Made by a program: the position numbers and the translations under genes. A DNA stretch of 64,000 nt from contig JALJCS010000038.1 of the NCBI GenBank assembly GCA_023055355.1, positions 3,782,001 through 3,846,000 on the forward strand. The letters are read 5' to 3'. The notes under the pieces are model-generated. The model saw nothing but the letters and a program-made list of their open reading frames with translations. It did no database searches and had not been told where the DNA came from. This document shows, piece after piece, positions 27,549 to 40,490 of the stretch (positions within the stretch are counted from its first letter, which is position 1; each line of letters starts with the position of its first letter). The DNA comes from Agelaius tricolor (taxonomy: Eukaryota > Chordata > Aves > Passeriformes > Icteridae).

Positions 27549-27830
27549 CCGGGGCTGTGCTCAGAGCTCTCGTTTTGCTGGAAATCGCTGGCTGCGAATG
27601 GAGAAGGAGCCGTGGGAAGCCGGGGTGAGCCCGGAGTGTCCCCAGAGTGTCCCCAGCTGTCCCCGCAGCCCCCGGGGCCATCCCGGGATTCAACTGCTGT
27701 TCCAAGTGTTCCTGCTCTCCAAACCGTGCTGGGAGCGAGCCAGGGGGGTGAGTGGGACACACTCACATTGGAAACCCCTCCACTCCTCCTCCAGTTTCTT
27801 CCACTGTTTAAAAGCGTTTTGCACACACAC

Positions 27831-27868
<38 letters not shown>

Positions 27869-28572
27869 ATCGTGATTTTTATGTCAAGGTTATAATAAAT
27901 AATAATAAAAAAAAAGCCAAAACTTGCAATACTATTTTTAGCAGACAAGAATAAAGAAAAAAAAAGTAAATGAAATAATTAATAAATAATAAAAAACAAC
28001 TGAGTATAAATGTATAAATATTTTTGACTTGAACATTTGGATGGCACTTGATTCAAATAGAACATTAATCCTTTGGACAGAATGTTTGGGGAAAAAAAAG
28101 GACTTAAAGTACAAGGTTGTTTTTAAAGCGTCTTCATAGGGTATTAAGTAGTACTGTAATTCATGACTGTTAAAAATACTTTCTGTGCTGTAAGGAAATC
28201 TCACAGTACCACTGAATTATGTTCCTCAACTGTCTCAGCCACGAACGATGCTAGCTTCTTTTTTTTTTTTTTTTTTTTATTTTATTTTATTTTTTACCGT
28301 GCATTATTCACTAGTATTTATGTGCTCTTACTCTGTATAGTTCAGACTGTTATTTTGTAGCCATGGCTGACACAATATATCAGTAACTAAAACAAAAAAA
28401 AAAGAGAGAGAGAAAACATGAAGACCCCCCTGCCCCCGAGCTGGAACTGTGCTCATAGCTGTTTTCATATGATGAAAAAATCCATTTAAAAAAACAAAAA
28501 CAAAAACAAAAAAAACCAACCCAATGTGATCATTAATTGTAAAACGCTTTGTAAAATTCACATTTACAAAAT

Positions 28573-28578
28573 AATAAA
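28573..28578 (+). terminator. Candidate NACC2 poly(A) signal AATAAA
   Basis: A canonical hexamer in an AT-rich context. The following bases, from about 28600, are T/G-rich (tttgctctggtttttgtgtt), a good downstream element for cleavage. Confidence 0.55.
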
Positions 28579-29129
28579 GTAAATTACAATTAAAAGGTTT
28601 CCTTTGCTCTGGTTTTTGTGTTTCTAGGTGGTGGGCAGTGTTAAGCAGGAGGTTGTTAATAGATGCTGAGGGGGCTCTGGTGCCTCAGGCTCTACTTCAA
28701 GGTATGAAACATTTCCCAGATTTGGCCAATTGAAGGGTTTTGCCCAAATTTGGGGATTTTGAAGTTCCCTGCACTGCCCTGGGCCTCACCTGATGTGGTT
28801 TGGGCATCTTTTGGCTTTTTTACCTGGACACATCACACACTCCCTCCCTCCCTCCACTCAACAAAACTAATATTTATTGTTATAATTATTTAAAATTGAA
28901 TTTGCTGCGCTCCCAAATTAATCTGGGGCTTTTCCAGAGAGTGGGGCCGGGACTGGAGGATGCAGCAGCAGCTGAAATCCTCCTGTCCCCTGCTCTGCTG
29001 GGAGCTCCTCACCTCACACCAGGGAAAATCCTTCCCCAGGCTCTGAGAACAGGCAGGAGGGCTCCTGCCACCCCCCAGGACATGTGTGACGAGTCTGCCA
29101 GGCCTCAGAGGGTGTCCCACGGCCCTGGG

Positions 29130-29640
29130 GCAGGGTGGGGACGCTCTGGGGATGCTCTGGGGATGCTCTGGGGGATGTTTGGGGGATGCTCTGAGGGATG
29201 CTTAGGGGATGCTCTGGGGATGCTCTGGGGATGCTCTGGGGGATGTTTGGGGTATGTTTGGGGGATGCTCTGGGGATGCTCTGGGGGATGCTCTGGGGAT
29301 GCTCAGGAGATGCTCTGGGGGATGCTCAGGGGATGCTCAGGGGATGCTCAGGGGATGCTCTGGGGGATGCTCAGGGGATGCTCTGGGGATGCTCAGGGGA
29401 TGCTCAGGGGATGCTCTGGGGATGCTCTGGGGGATGTTTGGGGTATGTTTGGGGGATGCTCTGGGGATGCTCAGGGGATGCTCTGGGGATGCTCAGGGGA
29501 TGCTCTGGGGGATGCTCAGGGGATGCTCTGGGGATGCTCTGGGGGATGTTTGGGGTATGTTTGGGGGATGCTCTGGGGATGCTCAGGGGATGCTCTGGGG
29601 GATGCTCAGGGGATGCTCAGAGGATGTTTGGGGCATGTGG
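29130..29640. repeat. GGGGATGCTCT minisatellite
   Basis: About 45 units of 11-12 bp (ggggatgctct, ggggatgctca, gggggatgttt) start about 0.55 kb past the NACC2 poly(A) signal. Runs of four or five G at regular spacing suit G-quadruplex formation on the + strand. Confidence 0.92.
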
Positions 29641-32059
29641 CAGCGCTGCCTCCCCTGCTCCAGGGGCAGGTGCCCAGGCACCAGCAGGGCAGATGGAGCA
29701 CCAGGAGCTCCAAGCAGCATCCCAGGACCCCTGGCTCTGCCCAGATGGGGCTGTCCTGGGGTTGTTGTTGTTGTCTTTAGGATGTGGAGGCGAAAAGGTT
29801 TCAAAGGCAGGGAGGGTTGGGGGTGTTGGTAATTCTCCTTTCTGAGAGTGGTAATTCTCCTCTCTCTAATCTTTACCCTTTTTTTCCCCCCCAACCCAAT
29901 TGGCCATAAAATTGCTGAGAAGTTGCATTTCCTCAGCTTAGCAAAATAGAAAGTGCCCAAAACCACTTGCATTTGGGGTTTCATTTAATCTCATCTCACT
30001 GGGAAGGAAAAACACAGAAACTTGGATGCTTGGCGCACGGCGCATTCCGCCGCGTTACATAAACCATTTCAAACTGATTTATTCTAAATGAGTTGTTATA
30101 ATCAGAATTTTCCTTATGAGCAGCTTTCTTGCAAACGTCAGTATTTCAGAGGGGGGAAGAAAAAAAAAAAAAAAAGGAAAAAAACCAACCCCAAGCCCAT
30201 CGTAGGCCCGCTCCAATATTTCAAACTGATTACTTCTAAACACCAGCGCTAAAATTAGGGCTTTGGTGTGCGGTATTGTCAGAGTGGGTGTATTATGATC
30301 TGCAGAGAGTATAAAAAGATAAATGAGTTATTTAACCAAGTAAACGACGTTGCTGTAGAAATGTGCTGAGGGAAAATGCGCAGGGGGGGTTGGCTCAGGC
30401 CGGCTGGGCCCCGGGATTGCGGCAGCGGAGCGAGGGGAGCGGCTGGAGGAAGCCTGCGGGGTGCAAGGGGGATTTTCCTTGCATCAATGTTATTATTTTT
30501 ATTGCTATTGTTATAAAACAGGCGTTTCCCCCCTGCCTGGAGTGGGGTTGTGATTTTGGCAGTGCCAAAATGAGAGGGAGGTGGGTGAGAGCGGTGATGG
30601 GTGTGCTCCTCCCCAGGGCATTAAAAATTGGTTTTTGGTGTGTTCTTAGGGCTTCACCTGCCTTAATTTCCTTGGGATCTGCTCCAGAGGGAGAGATGTT
30701 GGAGCACCTGCTCGAACTCTTTGAGTCTGGCTCTTTATTTACACCCACACAGGTGCAGATTGTCCCCACTGGGGGCCTCCAGGGAGGGACACCCTCATCC
30801 CTCTGGGAGAGGAATTATATCAGCCCAATTCAGGGACAGGGCAAAAATGGAGGGAGGAAAAAAATAAAGGCAGAAATGCCAAGCCACAAACCAAGGCAGA
30901 TAAATCCAGGAGGGCAATGTAATTTCGCTCACTGGGCCTCACCAGAAGTTACAATCCATAAATTATTGCACCTAAAAGCATCTCTAATTTCACTTGTGAG
31001 TGATTCACCAGGACACACCAGGCTGCCCTCTGCATCTCCCCATTTGATTAGACATTTGTACCAAGACAGAGCTCACGCTTAAAATAACATTACTGGAATG
31101 GAGATGGACAAGAGAATTCATTTGAATGGAAATCAATTTGATTAGAAAAGTAAATTACCTGCAGTCTATGAGCAGCACATTGTGGCTCGGAATAATAATA
31201 ATAAAAATAATAATAATAATAAAAAAATAAATCAGTGGCAGCAAAGGATCTTAAATGCTTTTACAGACCTGGCAGTGAGTGAGCTGTGATCACTTCCCAC
31301 ATGGAAACAGGGCTGGATCCCCGCTCCTTGTGCGGGAGGGACACTGCCAGGCAGAGCTGTCCCCATGTCCCCATGTCCCCTGTGCCACCAGGACGAGCCC
31401 CAGAGGGACAGGGTGGGCGTGGGGCTGCAGGAGCTGGGCATGGCTGGGCCCATGTCAATGGGTTTGTGTGGCTGCAGGTGCCCTCAGAGTGGGGATTTGA
31501 TTTTCCCAGGGCTGGTGCTGGTCTGGAACCAGTCTGGGTGACACCGGGATCCAGCATGCTGGGGCACTGGCCTGGCTGGGGGGGACAGCACTGTCCCTCC
31601 CTTCGTGTCACCACCGAGGTGACAAAGAGCCAGGCAGGCCATGGGGGCCTGGCAGGAGCCCTGGGTGCTCCCCCAGGTCCCTCCCTGTGCCAGCTGCAGT
31701 GCCAGGGGCTGCACACTTTGCTGAGCTGTGGCACCTTCTAAATAATCAATTGGTATTTAATTCCCATGTGATAACTGTCTTATTAAATCTAAATTTAATG
31801 TGTATTTGGGAAACCCTAATTTAAAGTGTTACTGCATGCACCATCTGGTGTGCTCTCTAAATACAAATGCAATAACATAATTCAGAATTACATCATAAAA
31901 GTAAGTTATAAGAGATTAAAATGCACAACTCTGTTCTTCAGTCAAGGCAGCTTTTATGCTTTTGCTCCTGACTTAGACACAAATCACAGCCAAAACATCC
32001 CTGCCCCGATTAAGTGATTTTCTGCTGGGATTTTGGGTTTGATGGGGAGCAGGAGTGCA

Positions 32060-32250
32060 CAGGAGGGAGGCTGGGAGATCAGGAGCTCTGGAGATGTGGA
32101 AATGTTGCCCAGGGAAGCTGTGGCTGCCCCAAGGCCAGGATTTGGAGCAGCCTGGGACAGTGGAAGGTGCCTGTACCCATGGCAGGGCTGGCACTGGATG
32201 AGCTTTAAGGTCCTTTCCACCCAAACCATTCTGGGTTTCCATGGATCCTC
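32060..32250 (+). mobile_element. CR1 LINE 3'-end fragment
   Basis: Shows the CR1 landmarks ttgcccagggaagctgtgg, tggcactggatgagcttta and aggtcctttccacccaaacc in + orientation, ending near attctggg. Confidence 0.8.
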
Positions 32251-33999
32251 TGCTCCCACCTGCCAGGGAGGTTCAGGGCTGGGCTCAGGGGGACTCAGTC
32301 ACCCTTTTGTTGAAGAATCAGTCAAATACAGCCCAGAGCTGGGTGCATCAATGATCTTTTACAGTGGCAGTAAATCTAATATCTTTGCAAAACCCCCCAT
32401 TTTCTCTCTACGTTGAATGAAACATGAGATCCCTTAATAGAGAGGGAAATTAAAATCTAGCTTTATTGCAGTTCCTGTAACTGGTATCTAAGCTATTAAT
32501 AATCAATCCATTCTTGCTTAAAAGCCAACATTTATCACCCCAGCTGAGCTGACGGGCACTGGGGGGAAAGTACAATTGACTGCAATTACACTTTGAAAAA
32601 TGTTATCTGTGCCACTGACCACTGGGGATAAATGATGAGATTCCACTTGCTCCTCCCCTCTTCAGGTTCATTCCCCCAATTTTTATTATTGGGTGGTTTT
32701 GCTTCTCCTTGGGGATGCCCTGAGGAAGGATCTGAGGGGAGGGGTCTGTGCTGTCCCAAATTCGGGGGGATCCTCCTTGCTGTGTCCTGCTGGGTGCACA
32801 GGGACCCCAAACCCTTCCAGATCCAGCAGTGCCTGCAAGAGCAACTCCAAATCCCTTTTAACAACCCCAAACACAGGAGTTTATTGGTTTTCCTCCTGTC
32901 CTGTCCAAGGGGGAGGAAGAGGCTGGCGCAGGAATTGATTTCCTGGAGCTCCTGGTGTTAATGAAGCCTCTGACCACAGACAACATCCCCGCTCCCCATC
33001 AGAATCCTCCAGACTCCAAACTTTCCAAATGAGTTTTTGCAGTTTAAAATTAATAATTGTTCTGTCTAGAACAAGGATAATTAAATGCCTGTTCATCCTC
33101 ATTATTGTCAGCCGTGTGATTTGTTGTTTTCTCCGTAATAAAATTAACCGGTTTAACTAATGGGTGCCAAAACTTGATAATTAAAGCTGAGCAAATAATT
33201 TGCAACAAATAATTTACCCAGTGGGTTTGGAGGGGTTTGTGGTGGGTCTGTGGCTGATGGCGAGGGGCTGGGAGCCACAGGTGATGCCCAAACCCCCACA
33301 GGGCACCCCAGGAACCTCCTTTTCCTTGCAATGGTCATTTTTTAATGAAAATACTTTGGGTTTTATTTTTTTCTTTCCAAGGAAAAAGGTTCCCTCCGTG
33401 GGCTTTTGCTCACACCTGGAGCACGAGGCAGGTGGTTCAGCAGTGTAGGCTCCCCTGTGGATGAAATGCCAGAGGAAGGAGCAGCTGCTCTCAGGTAAAT
33501 CCCAGTGAGGATGTGGAGGTGGCCAGAACACGGCAGTTCCTGGAGAGGAGAGGAACTAAAATAATGAGCCAACAAAAGGAGTCTGGTCAGACACAATCTT
33601 CTAAGAAGAAAGGACTTTGAAATGATGGTTATTAGCCAGGTTTCACTCTGGCAGCAGCTAAAGAAGCTTTCGGAGGTACCACAATTAATTTGTAGGTTTA
33701 TATTACACATTACCACGTGAGGGGCCATTAACGAGGCGGTGACATTAAATTTAATGTACTTGGTGATGGGACAGTTTGTCTCTGCCCTCTGGGTGTATTC
33801 CCTGCATGTCTGGGGTCTGGCCAGGCCGGGTTTCTCCCTGAGAGCTGCTGGGGAGGAGCCGCCAGCGCTGGGGGTGTCACTGAGGTGCCACATTGGGGAC
33901 ACTGGGGACACTGGGGGACACAGAGCTTTGCCCCCAGCTCCGTGGCACAGCCAGCAGGGCTCAGAGGAGCACAAGGAGAACATGGAGTGTCTCATACCT

Positions 34000-34660
34000 A
34001 TAACTTTAAATTAAAAAAGCAATGTGCTGTTTATTGGCGCTGCTGAGCGTCTCCGGAGCGGGAGGCTCATAAAGATCATATTACAGTACAAGCCATTATG
34101 CAAAGAGTTTACTATATATACATTTCTAAATGCTTCAGCAAACAGCAGCCTCCTTATGAGCAGAGCAGGATAACTGGTTCGTTTGGGGTAACAAATGATC
34201 CTTGATTTGATTTTAAATGCAATGACAGCAAAATTTATTTCTTATTTAATCACTTGCCAGAGCTGTTGAGGATGGGATGGTATTAAACTGCACAATGCAG
34301 CATATGACTACTGAATCAGTTGAAATAGGCATAAGAATATATTATGTTTATAGGATAGAAAAAGATTGTACAGCAATGCATATAACTAGAATGGGTATTT
34401 TTGTCATTTATACAGTAGCTTATATCATTATTCCTTCCCGCTTCCAATTTTTCAGTAATAAAAATACAGGGGATGTGATTCTCTTTGCATAAACCAACTT
34501 GATTCTTTATTAAATATTTTTATTAATCTGAAGTACTACAAAGCATTTGAGCAGATAAATCAGGCTCCGAGCAGTCATTTCCTCCCTGCTATGGCTCTAT
34601 AACGTGGATTCATTTATGAGCGAGCACTACCCGAAAAGAAGGATTCCAGATTCATTAACA
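34000..34660. promoter_or_regulatory. Candidate conserved non-coding element
   Basis: A repeat-free AT-rich block with aagccattatgcaaagagtt, taaatgcaatgacagc and tggattcatttatgagcg. The mix of POU-like and homeobox-like words in dense unique sequence resembles a developmental enhancer. Confidence 0.35.
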
Positions 34661-35223
34661 TGCTCCCTCATGGCTCTGGCTTTTCATCCCCCTGGACCAC
34701 GCAGAAGGGTCTCCAAAAGAAGCAGGTCTTGGAAATCTGCTCTGTGACCCCTGCCTGGTTTTGTGCCCAATTTAATGAGGAGTCACCTCTTGGGTATCTC
34801 GGGATGCTCAGAGTCTTTCTGGCTTTGGCTCCTCTCACACCCAGTTTGGGACATCAGCACCTTAGGGGTGATTTGGGGACAGACCCAGCACCAGAATTGT
34901 CCCACACCACCCCAGCCAGTATCCCACAGGATGTGGGGATCCCATTATGCACCAGGGGGGATTTATGGACCAGCCCCTCTTGGGAGGATGCCCAATACCA
35001 TGGGACCCCTCTGGAGGCTTTTTGACCCCCAAAGAGTCCCTGGCCTCCTGCTTCCCCTCCTCTCCCGTGACCCCACATCCTCTCAGCCCACAGAGGCAGC
35101 GTTTGGCTGCTTTTGGCCAATGCCCCGGTGCCCGGGCAGTGCCAGCCCCGCCGGGGCTGCTCCCGGAGCCGGCGGGCTCAGCTGAGCCATTCACTCTCTA
35201 GGGGAGGCTGTGGCGGGCACGGG

Positions 35224-35311
35224 GGAATGAAACCCGTTTAAAATAGGAATGAAACCCGTTTAAAATAGGAATTAACCCCGTTTAAAATAGGAATTAAACC
35301 TATTTAAAGCC
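35224..35311. repeat. Four tandem 22-bp AT-rich units
   Basis: The unit ggaatgaaacccgtttaaaa plus ta is exact in copies 1-2, has one or two changes in copy 3 and is diverged in copy 4. It contains TTTAAA in each copy and stands between GC-rich sequences. Confidence 0.9.
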
Positions 35312-36184
35312 AGCCAGGTGTGCAAACAAGTTTCTCCTCTCACAGCAGCTCGTGGGGAATTGGGAGGGCTCCACAAAGGTCACGGCAGCCAGGTGGGGGC
35401 TCCGTGTTGGGACAGGTGTTGGGGCTCCTTGGGACAGGTGACATTTGGCATTTGGGACAGGTGACACTCAGCATTTGGGACCCCTGGAGCTGCTGCCTGC
35501 AGCCAGGCGAGCCCAGGGCTGCGATTCCTGCCCTGAGCTGGGACCAGCCTCATCCTGCCCTCCTGCCTGCTGCACCCGGAGCTTTGATTTCAGGTTTTCC
35601 TGCAGCAGCTGTCTCACATTTGTTTGCTCTTTGGGAACAGGAATTACGGCACTTTGCAGAAAGCAGGGACCCTCTGGAGCTGCTGCTGGCTCAGCCTGGC
35701 ATCCCAGAACATTCCTGCTGCTCCGGGTGCCATCTTCAGGGGGATTTAGCCATCCATCTGCTGCTTGTGCCTGCCCTGGAGCAGTCCAGCAGGGCTGTGG
35801 ATGCCCACCAGCAGCACCAGGACAGGGATTTACCTTCCCTCCCTCCCTTCCCCATCCCACTGACTGCACTGGGCTCAGCTGGAGCAGGGCTTGGTCCCCA
35901 CAGAAGGGCTGCAGTCAACCCAGGCTGTTTCACCTCCCTGTGTGCACTGGGGTGTTTTCCTTGCTGGGAGCTTCTGGGGCTGCCCATAAATCTGCCCTCA
36001 GCAGCAACTGTGTCACAGATGTCCCAGGACATGAATTTTTTTCTCTGTTTTTAGTACTGGTGTAAAGGTAAATTATGGTCGTTGTCAGCATTAGCAAAAC
36101 CCAGCATCCCCATCCTGCCTGTAAAGCACAGCAGAGGGGCCTGGGGCTGGCAGGGGTGGGGGAGAGCTGGGGCAGCTCCTGGTT

Positions 36185-36412
36185 TCTGGGAACTGCAGGG
36201 GTTTGGGGAGTTGGGACTGGGAACTGCAGGGTTTGGGGAGCTGGGACTGGGAAATGCAGAGTTTGGGGAGCTGGGACTGGGAACTGCAGGGTTTGGGGAG
36301 CTGGGACTGGGAACTGCAGGGTTTGGGGAGATGGGACTGGGAACTGCAGGGTTTGGGGAGCTGGGATTGGGCATTGCAGGGTTTGGGGAGCTGGGACTGG
36401 GAAATGCAGGTT
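36185..36412. repeat. 30-bp-unit minisatellite
   Basis: About 7-8 copies of gggaactgcagggtttgggg plus agctgggact. The unit is a multiple of three, so frames stay open, but the deduced proteins are simple repeats. Confidence 0.9.
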
Positions 36413-37244
36413 TTTGTGGAGTTTTGGCTTTGTGGAGCTGGTGCTGGTGATTTTGCCGTGGCCAAGGATGATGCTATGATGGCAGGAGTGTCACTGCAGG
36501 CACTTCGGCCACCGGGAGCTCTTTCCCATCCCTCCACCTCCCTCCGGGTGTGGGCTGCACGCTCAGGGCCCATGAGGAGGAGGGTGAAGGTGCGTTCGTG
36601 CTCCATCCAACCCAAAATCTCCTGGCGCTGCCCACGGACACCTTGGGAAGCACCAGAAGTTGGCACCGGAGTGGATGCAGAGCACCCCCAGGAGGGGCTG
36701 GCCCCGCTCAGCACCGAGCCCGGAGGGGCAGGAAAGTTTCACACCTTTGCCAAACCCACTGGAGAAGGAAATGAGCAGGCAGCAGCTGTAATTGAGATGG
36801 ATGAAAGGGCGGCCGCCTCCCCCAGAGCGTTCCAGGCACCAGAGAGGAATATGAAGCGCTGCTCCTCTCCAAAGATCGCCACGCTGCCGCTGAATTATTA
36901 ATGAGCAGGAATGATTTCATATTTAATCTAAAGACTATTAATTACACTGCAGAAGAGCAACACACCATCCTGAGAGCCCCCCTCGCCAGCTGAATAATTG
37001 AGTGGTGCCCCATATTTTACCTCAATGTCAGGGTGGGTGGGAGGCCCCTCCTGCCTGAGCAGACAGTGGTGGCCCGAGGGGTGGTGTTGAGAGCCCACCC
37101 AACCTGTGAGCCCCCCGGGCTGGGCACAGAGGGATTATTTGGGGTCCCTGGGGGCTCGGGGCACTGCTGTCCCTCTGTGCCAGCCTCAGCAGCAGCCCCA
37201 GCTGTGGCAGCACTGAAGACAGATGTTTATTTGTCCGGGATTAT

Positions 37245-37600
37245 TGGCTGATCACTGCTGGAGTGATCCAAGATGATCATTAAAAAGGGAAATGGGCTGT
37301 TTAATAACGATGCTGGGAGCACGCAGTGTGCCTCGCATTACCAGGGTGTTTAAGCATCAGCCCAATTAAGTCCCTCACATCCCTGCAGAATTACCCCAGT
37401 TGTGCAAAACTATTAGGCAAACTCCAGGCTCCTCATAGTCACAGGCAATCCTGGAGCCTGGCACTCTGCTAGAGACCCATTTCTGTCCTGAAGCTAAATT
37501 AAAATCCTATTGTGCCAGTGCTGCTAATATTTCCTGCTCTTGTTTCCAACAATTAAATTGTGACATTCTGCCAAAACATACAAGGGAAGGAGAAAATGCT
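37245..37600. promoter_or_regulatory. Candidate conserved non-coding element
   Basis: A repeat-free block with gatcattaaaaagg, tgtttaataacgatgctggg, cccaattaagtccc and aacaattaaattgtgac. Several homeodomain-type ATTA cores occur in unique sequence. Confidence 0.35.
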
Positions 37601-39336
37601 CTCAATCAGCTGGAAAGAGAAGGCAAATCCTCCCAGCTGCCTCCTGCCACCCCGTGCCACGGTGACAGCCACAGGTTAAGCAGCAGCTGATGGATGAGGC
37701 AGTGCCTGGTGCAGGTGGGGATTCGTCCTTCCCTGTGGGAACTGGGATTTTGGGACTCCAGACATGAAGGTGAAAGGTTTTTCTTAGTTCAGGGGAGGAA
37801 TCTGGGAGCTGGATCCATGCAGTGCCAAAAAGGAGAAGGCTGATGTGCTGGGTTTGTGGGGCAAGGGTTTGGGGTGGAGGGCTGCGAGGGTGGCAGTGAT
37901 GGAGCAGCTTTGGTGGCACCTGGGGCCACCCCACCACAGCTGCTGCTCAGGAAGGACTTGAGGGACAATTCCCAGCCCTGCTGTGTCCCCAGCACCACCA
38001 GGGTGATGATGATGCTGCCACCCTTCTCACACAGGTACTGCACATCCTTTTCAATATTCTCCTCAGTTCTAATCCTGTTCCCCTCCCTTGCTCTGCTCCC
38101 CCCTGCACTCCTGGGGAGGGCACAGCTGCTTCCCTGCCCCACACCCCCTGCAAGCCCCCAGAGTGAGCCCACAGTGCCCCCAGAGTGGTGTCCCCTGCTT
38201 GGGCTGGGCTGTGGCTGCTCTTGGGCAGGGAAGAGCCCGTGGGGACCCCGAGGGTGCTGGGGACACTCCAGTGGGACAAGGAGGGACTGGCACCTGCAGA
38301 GCTGTGCTGAGATCACATTAACTGCTGGAGGAGAAAGAGGAGGGGTGGGGGGGAGAAAAAGCTGTTTAAGGAAGGAATGACTGTTTGGTCATGGCTTACA
38401 AGTTGGTACTTAGAAATTCCATGAATTTTAAAATAAAGAAATCGTGAGATTTGAACTTTCTTTTGAATACTCACAAACTGCAGTGCCTAATACCTTCCCT
38501 GGCCATTAAGGAGCTGTGCTGGGAAGCAGGGAGAGCTAAGTACTACACTGATAGAGCAGTTAAACACTGTAATGGAATTGTGTTTGGAGAGGCTGCAAAG
38601 CCAGGTAGAGAGCCCATACATAAACAAGGCCATTACCAGCCAGGGTAAGTGGTGATAGAATTTCATGAATATCCCCACAAAAAGCTTTGTATATTTATAA
38701 CAACCTGCAGAGTCGTTTTGAACACAGTCAGGGGCCTTTCAGAGTGACTCTGGAGTTAAATTGTACAATAGATCTGTGTCCCTGCATGGGGGTAGCAGCT
38801 CCAGGCAAAGCTGGATGGGCAGAGGGATCCCTGACCCTGCCTGGGCACCTCCTGGGGTGCTCTGGGTCCTGAAGCAGGGCTGGCAATTTGGTGGGTACTG
38901 CCCACAAAGTCCTCCAGTTTCCAGCTTCAAACACCCTTTTCAGAAAGGTTTTTAAGACGATTTTCTGTTTGCAGGGCAAGGGAAGCAGATGGGCTCTGGT
39001 CCCCACCCAGGACGGAAAAGGGAGCAGCAGTGGCTGCTCCTCTGCTGGCCGACTGGAGAAGTCACCAAAGGGCAAGAGACAGAAGTTTCTACCTCTCAGG
39101 TAAAGGAGAAATAAATCTGGGAGCCATCAGACCCAAAAGATCAGGATGGGGCTCTGCAAGAGCTGCACAGAGCAGAGTCAGAGCCCAGTGGGGAGCAGGG
39201 GCAGAGTTCAGATCCCAAACTGGGGCTGTGGGGCACAGACTGGTCCTGCTGCTCCCCAGGGCTGCTGTGCTGATGATCCCACAGCATTCCTGGGACAGCC
39301 TGTCCAACAGCAGCAGAACACACGTGTGCTGCCAGA

Positions 39337-39512
39337 GCCCCAGAACCTCCCCACCAGGAACCCACACACCTGCAGAACTGCAGAGCCAACTCCTGGGAGT
39401 ACTTACCACTTTAATTTAAATAAATAGGTGCTTTAAACTTAGGGAAACTTGGCTCTGCAACTCTTGCAAAACCTAAACCCAAGTGATAGGCAGAGCTCGG
39501 GCACGAGCCGTA
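39337..39512 (+). repeat. Diverged 170-bp duplicate, copy A
   Basis: It aligns with 42886-43072 in the same orientation. Shared landmarks are ccaggaaccc/ccagaaaccc, tttaatttaaataaat, ggtgctttaaact, cagctcggg-type sequence and cgagccgta. Copy A has lost most CpGs that copy B retains. Confidence 0.75.
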
Positions 39513-39850
39513 ATAAAATGCTAATTGCGATTCATAAATTACGTCGGGATGCCTGGGAATGTTGAAGCTCCTGGATGAAGTGTAGCATTCAATTTATCCT
39601 GTGCCTGCTCTCGACAGTGCTGCCAGCCTCCTCCTTGTCCCCCTGTGTTGTTTTGTCATCTCTGTACTATCACCAATTCATCACAAAGGCAACTGAACTC
39701 GCCGGTGTCCACCCACCGGGTGACTTTGTCTTCGCTACTCTATGACTTCTAAATTAAATTGTCAAAACACATTACTGAGAAAAATATCGTGAAGGGGAAG
39801 TTCTTTACCCTTTTCTCCTGGCTGAAGAGAGAGCAGCTTTGATTTGGAGC
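39470..39850. promoter_or_regulatory. Candidate conserved non-coding element next to duplicate A
   Basis: Includes aaaatgctaattgcgattca, taaattacgtcggg and gcattcaatttatcc. It directly follows the duplicated 170-bp segment and keeps CpGs within an AT-rich context. Confidence 0.35.
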
Positions 39851-40223
39851 AAACATGTCTGCTTCATTATCCCACCCGTTATCATATTTCTTCCCTCGGC
39901 GGCAGCGGGAGAGGAGTCGATACTCAAGTCTTGGATGACATGATGGAGCATCCCACAGGAGTTGTCTCCATAAATTCTGAGATTGCCCAGGAAAAGCTGG
40001 GGATGGGGGGGAAGGTGTGTAATTTTCACTCTCTTTTATTCCTCCCACTCTCAGACAATTTAGAAGAGATTACGGGGTGTGCTGGCGTGGATTCCCCCAG
40101 GCTGGATGTTCCCAGCACTGCCTGCCTTGGAATCGGCTCTCGGAGTCCTTGCAGGAGAAGAAACCAGCCCAGCAATGGGACTGGGGAGGGCACAGGTCCT
40201 GCTCCCACACCTCTGCTCCTTGG

Positions 40224-40490
40224 GTAGGGAGGGGCCTTAAAGCTGCTCCCATCCCACCCCTGCCATGGCAGGGACACCTCCCACAGTCCCAGGGAGCTCC
40301 AAACCCCATCCAGCCTGGCCTTGGGCACTGCCAGGGATTGCCAGGGCCTGCCCACCCTCACAGACGAGGATTCCCTCCTCAGATCCCACCTAACCCTGCT
40401 CTCTGTCAGTCTGAATTCATTCCCCCTTGTCCTGGCATCCACCCCTGTGAAAAGTTTCTTTTTGTGCTCCTTGTCAGCTCCCTGGTGTTT
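40224..40490 (-). mobile_element. CR1 LINE 3'-end fragment
   Basis: Reading + it runs through ggggccttaaagctgctccc, gccatggcagggacacctcc, atccagcctggccttgg and attcccccttgtcctggcat, the reverse complement of a CR1 3' region. It lies in the NACC2-UBAC1 intergenic DNA. Confidence 0.85.

Larger units (their letters stand above)
23469..28600 (+). other. NACC2: NACC2 3' untranslated region (inferred)
   Basis: After the stop there is no further splice structure or gene. The sequence has the AT-rich, T-run-rich look of a long vertebrate 3'UTR, especially at 23469-23870, 26040-26760 and 27830-28600. It contains Pumilio-like TGTATATT words and a canonical AATAAA at 28573-28578. Earlier poly(A) signals in A-rich stretches (for example near 27893) could give shorter forms. 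A C-rich minisatellite (about 27055-27545) interrupts it. The extent is inferred from sequence character alone. Confidence 0.6.

Noticed and set aside
26799..27875. Several 240-320-codon frames on both strands
   Set aside because: They read through the CCCATCCCTGTCC minisatellite in the inferred NACC2 3'UTR and consist of repeat-encoded peptides.
28800..29845. 326- and 215-codon + strand frames
   Set aside because: They are made of GGGGATGCTCT repeats; no unique protein sequence beyond flanks of ordinary intergenic DNA.
35320..36065. 244- and 206-codon + strand frames in the desert
   Set aside because: Overlapping frames both open because of GC-rich sequence; Leu/Ser/Cys/Pro-rich composition without a recognisable domain.
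36075..36901. 232-codon frame with repeated GELGLGTAGF-type peptides
   Set aside because: It arises from the 30-bp minisatellite, whose unit length is a multiple of three, and has no splice or start context.
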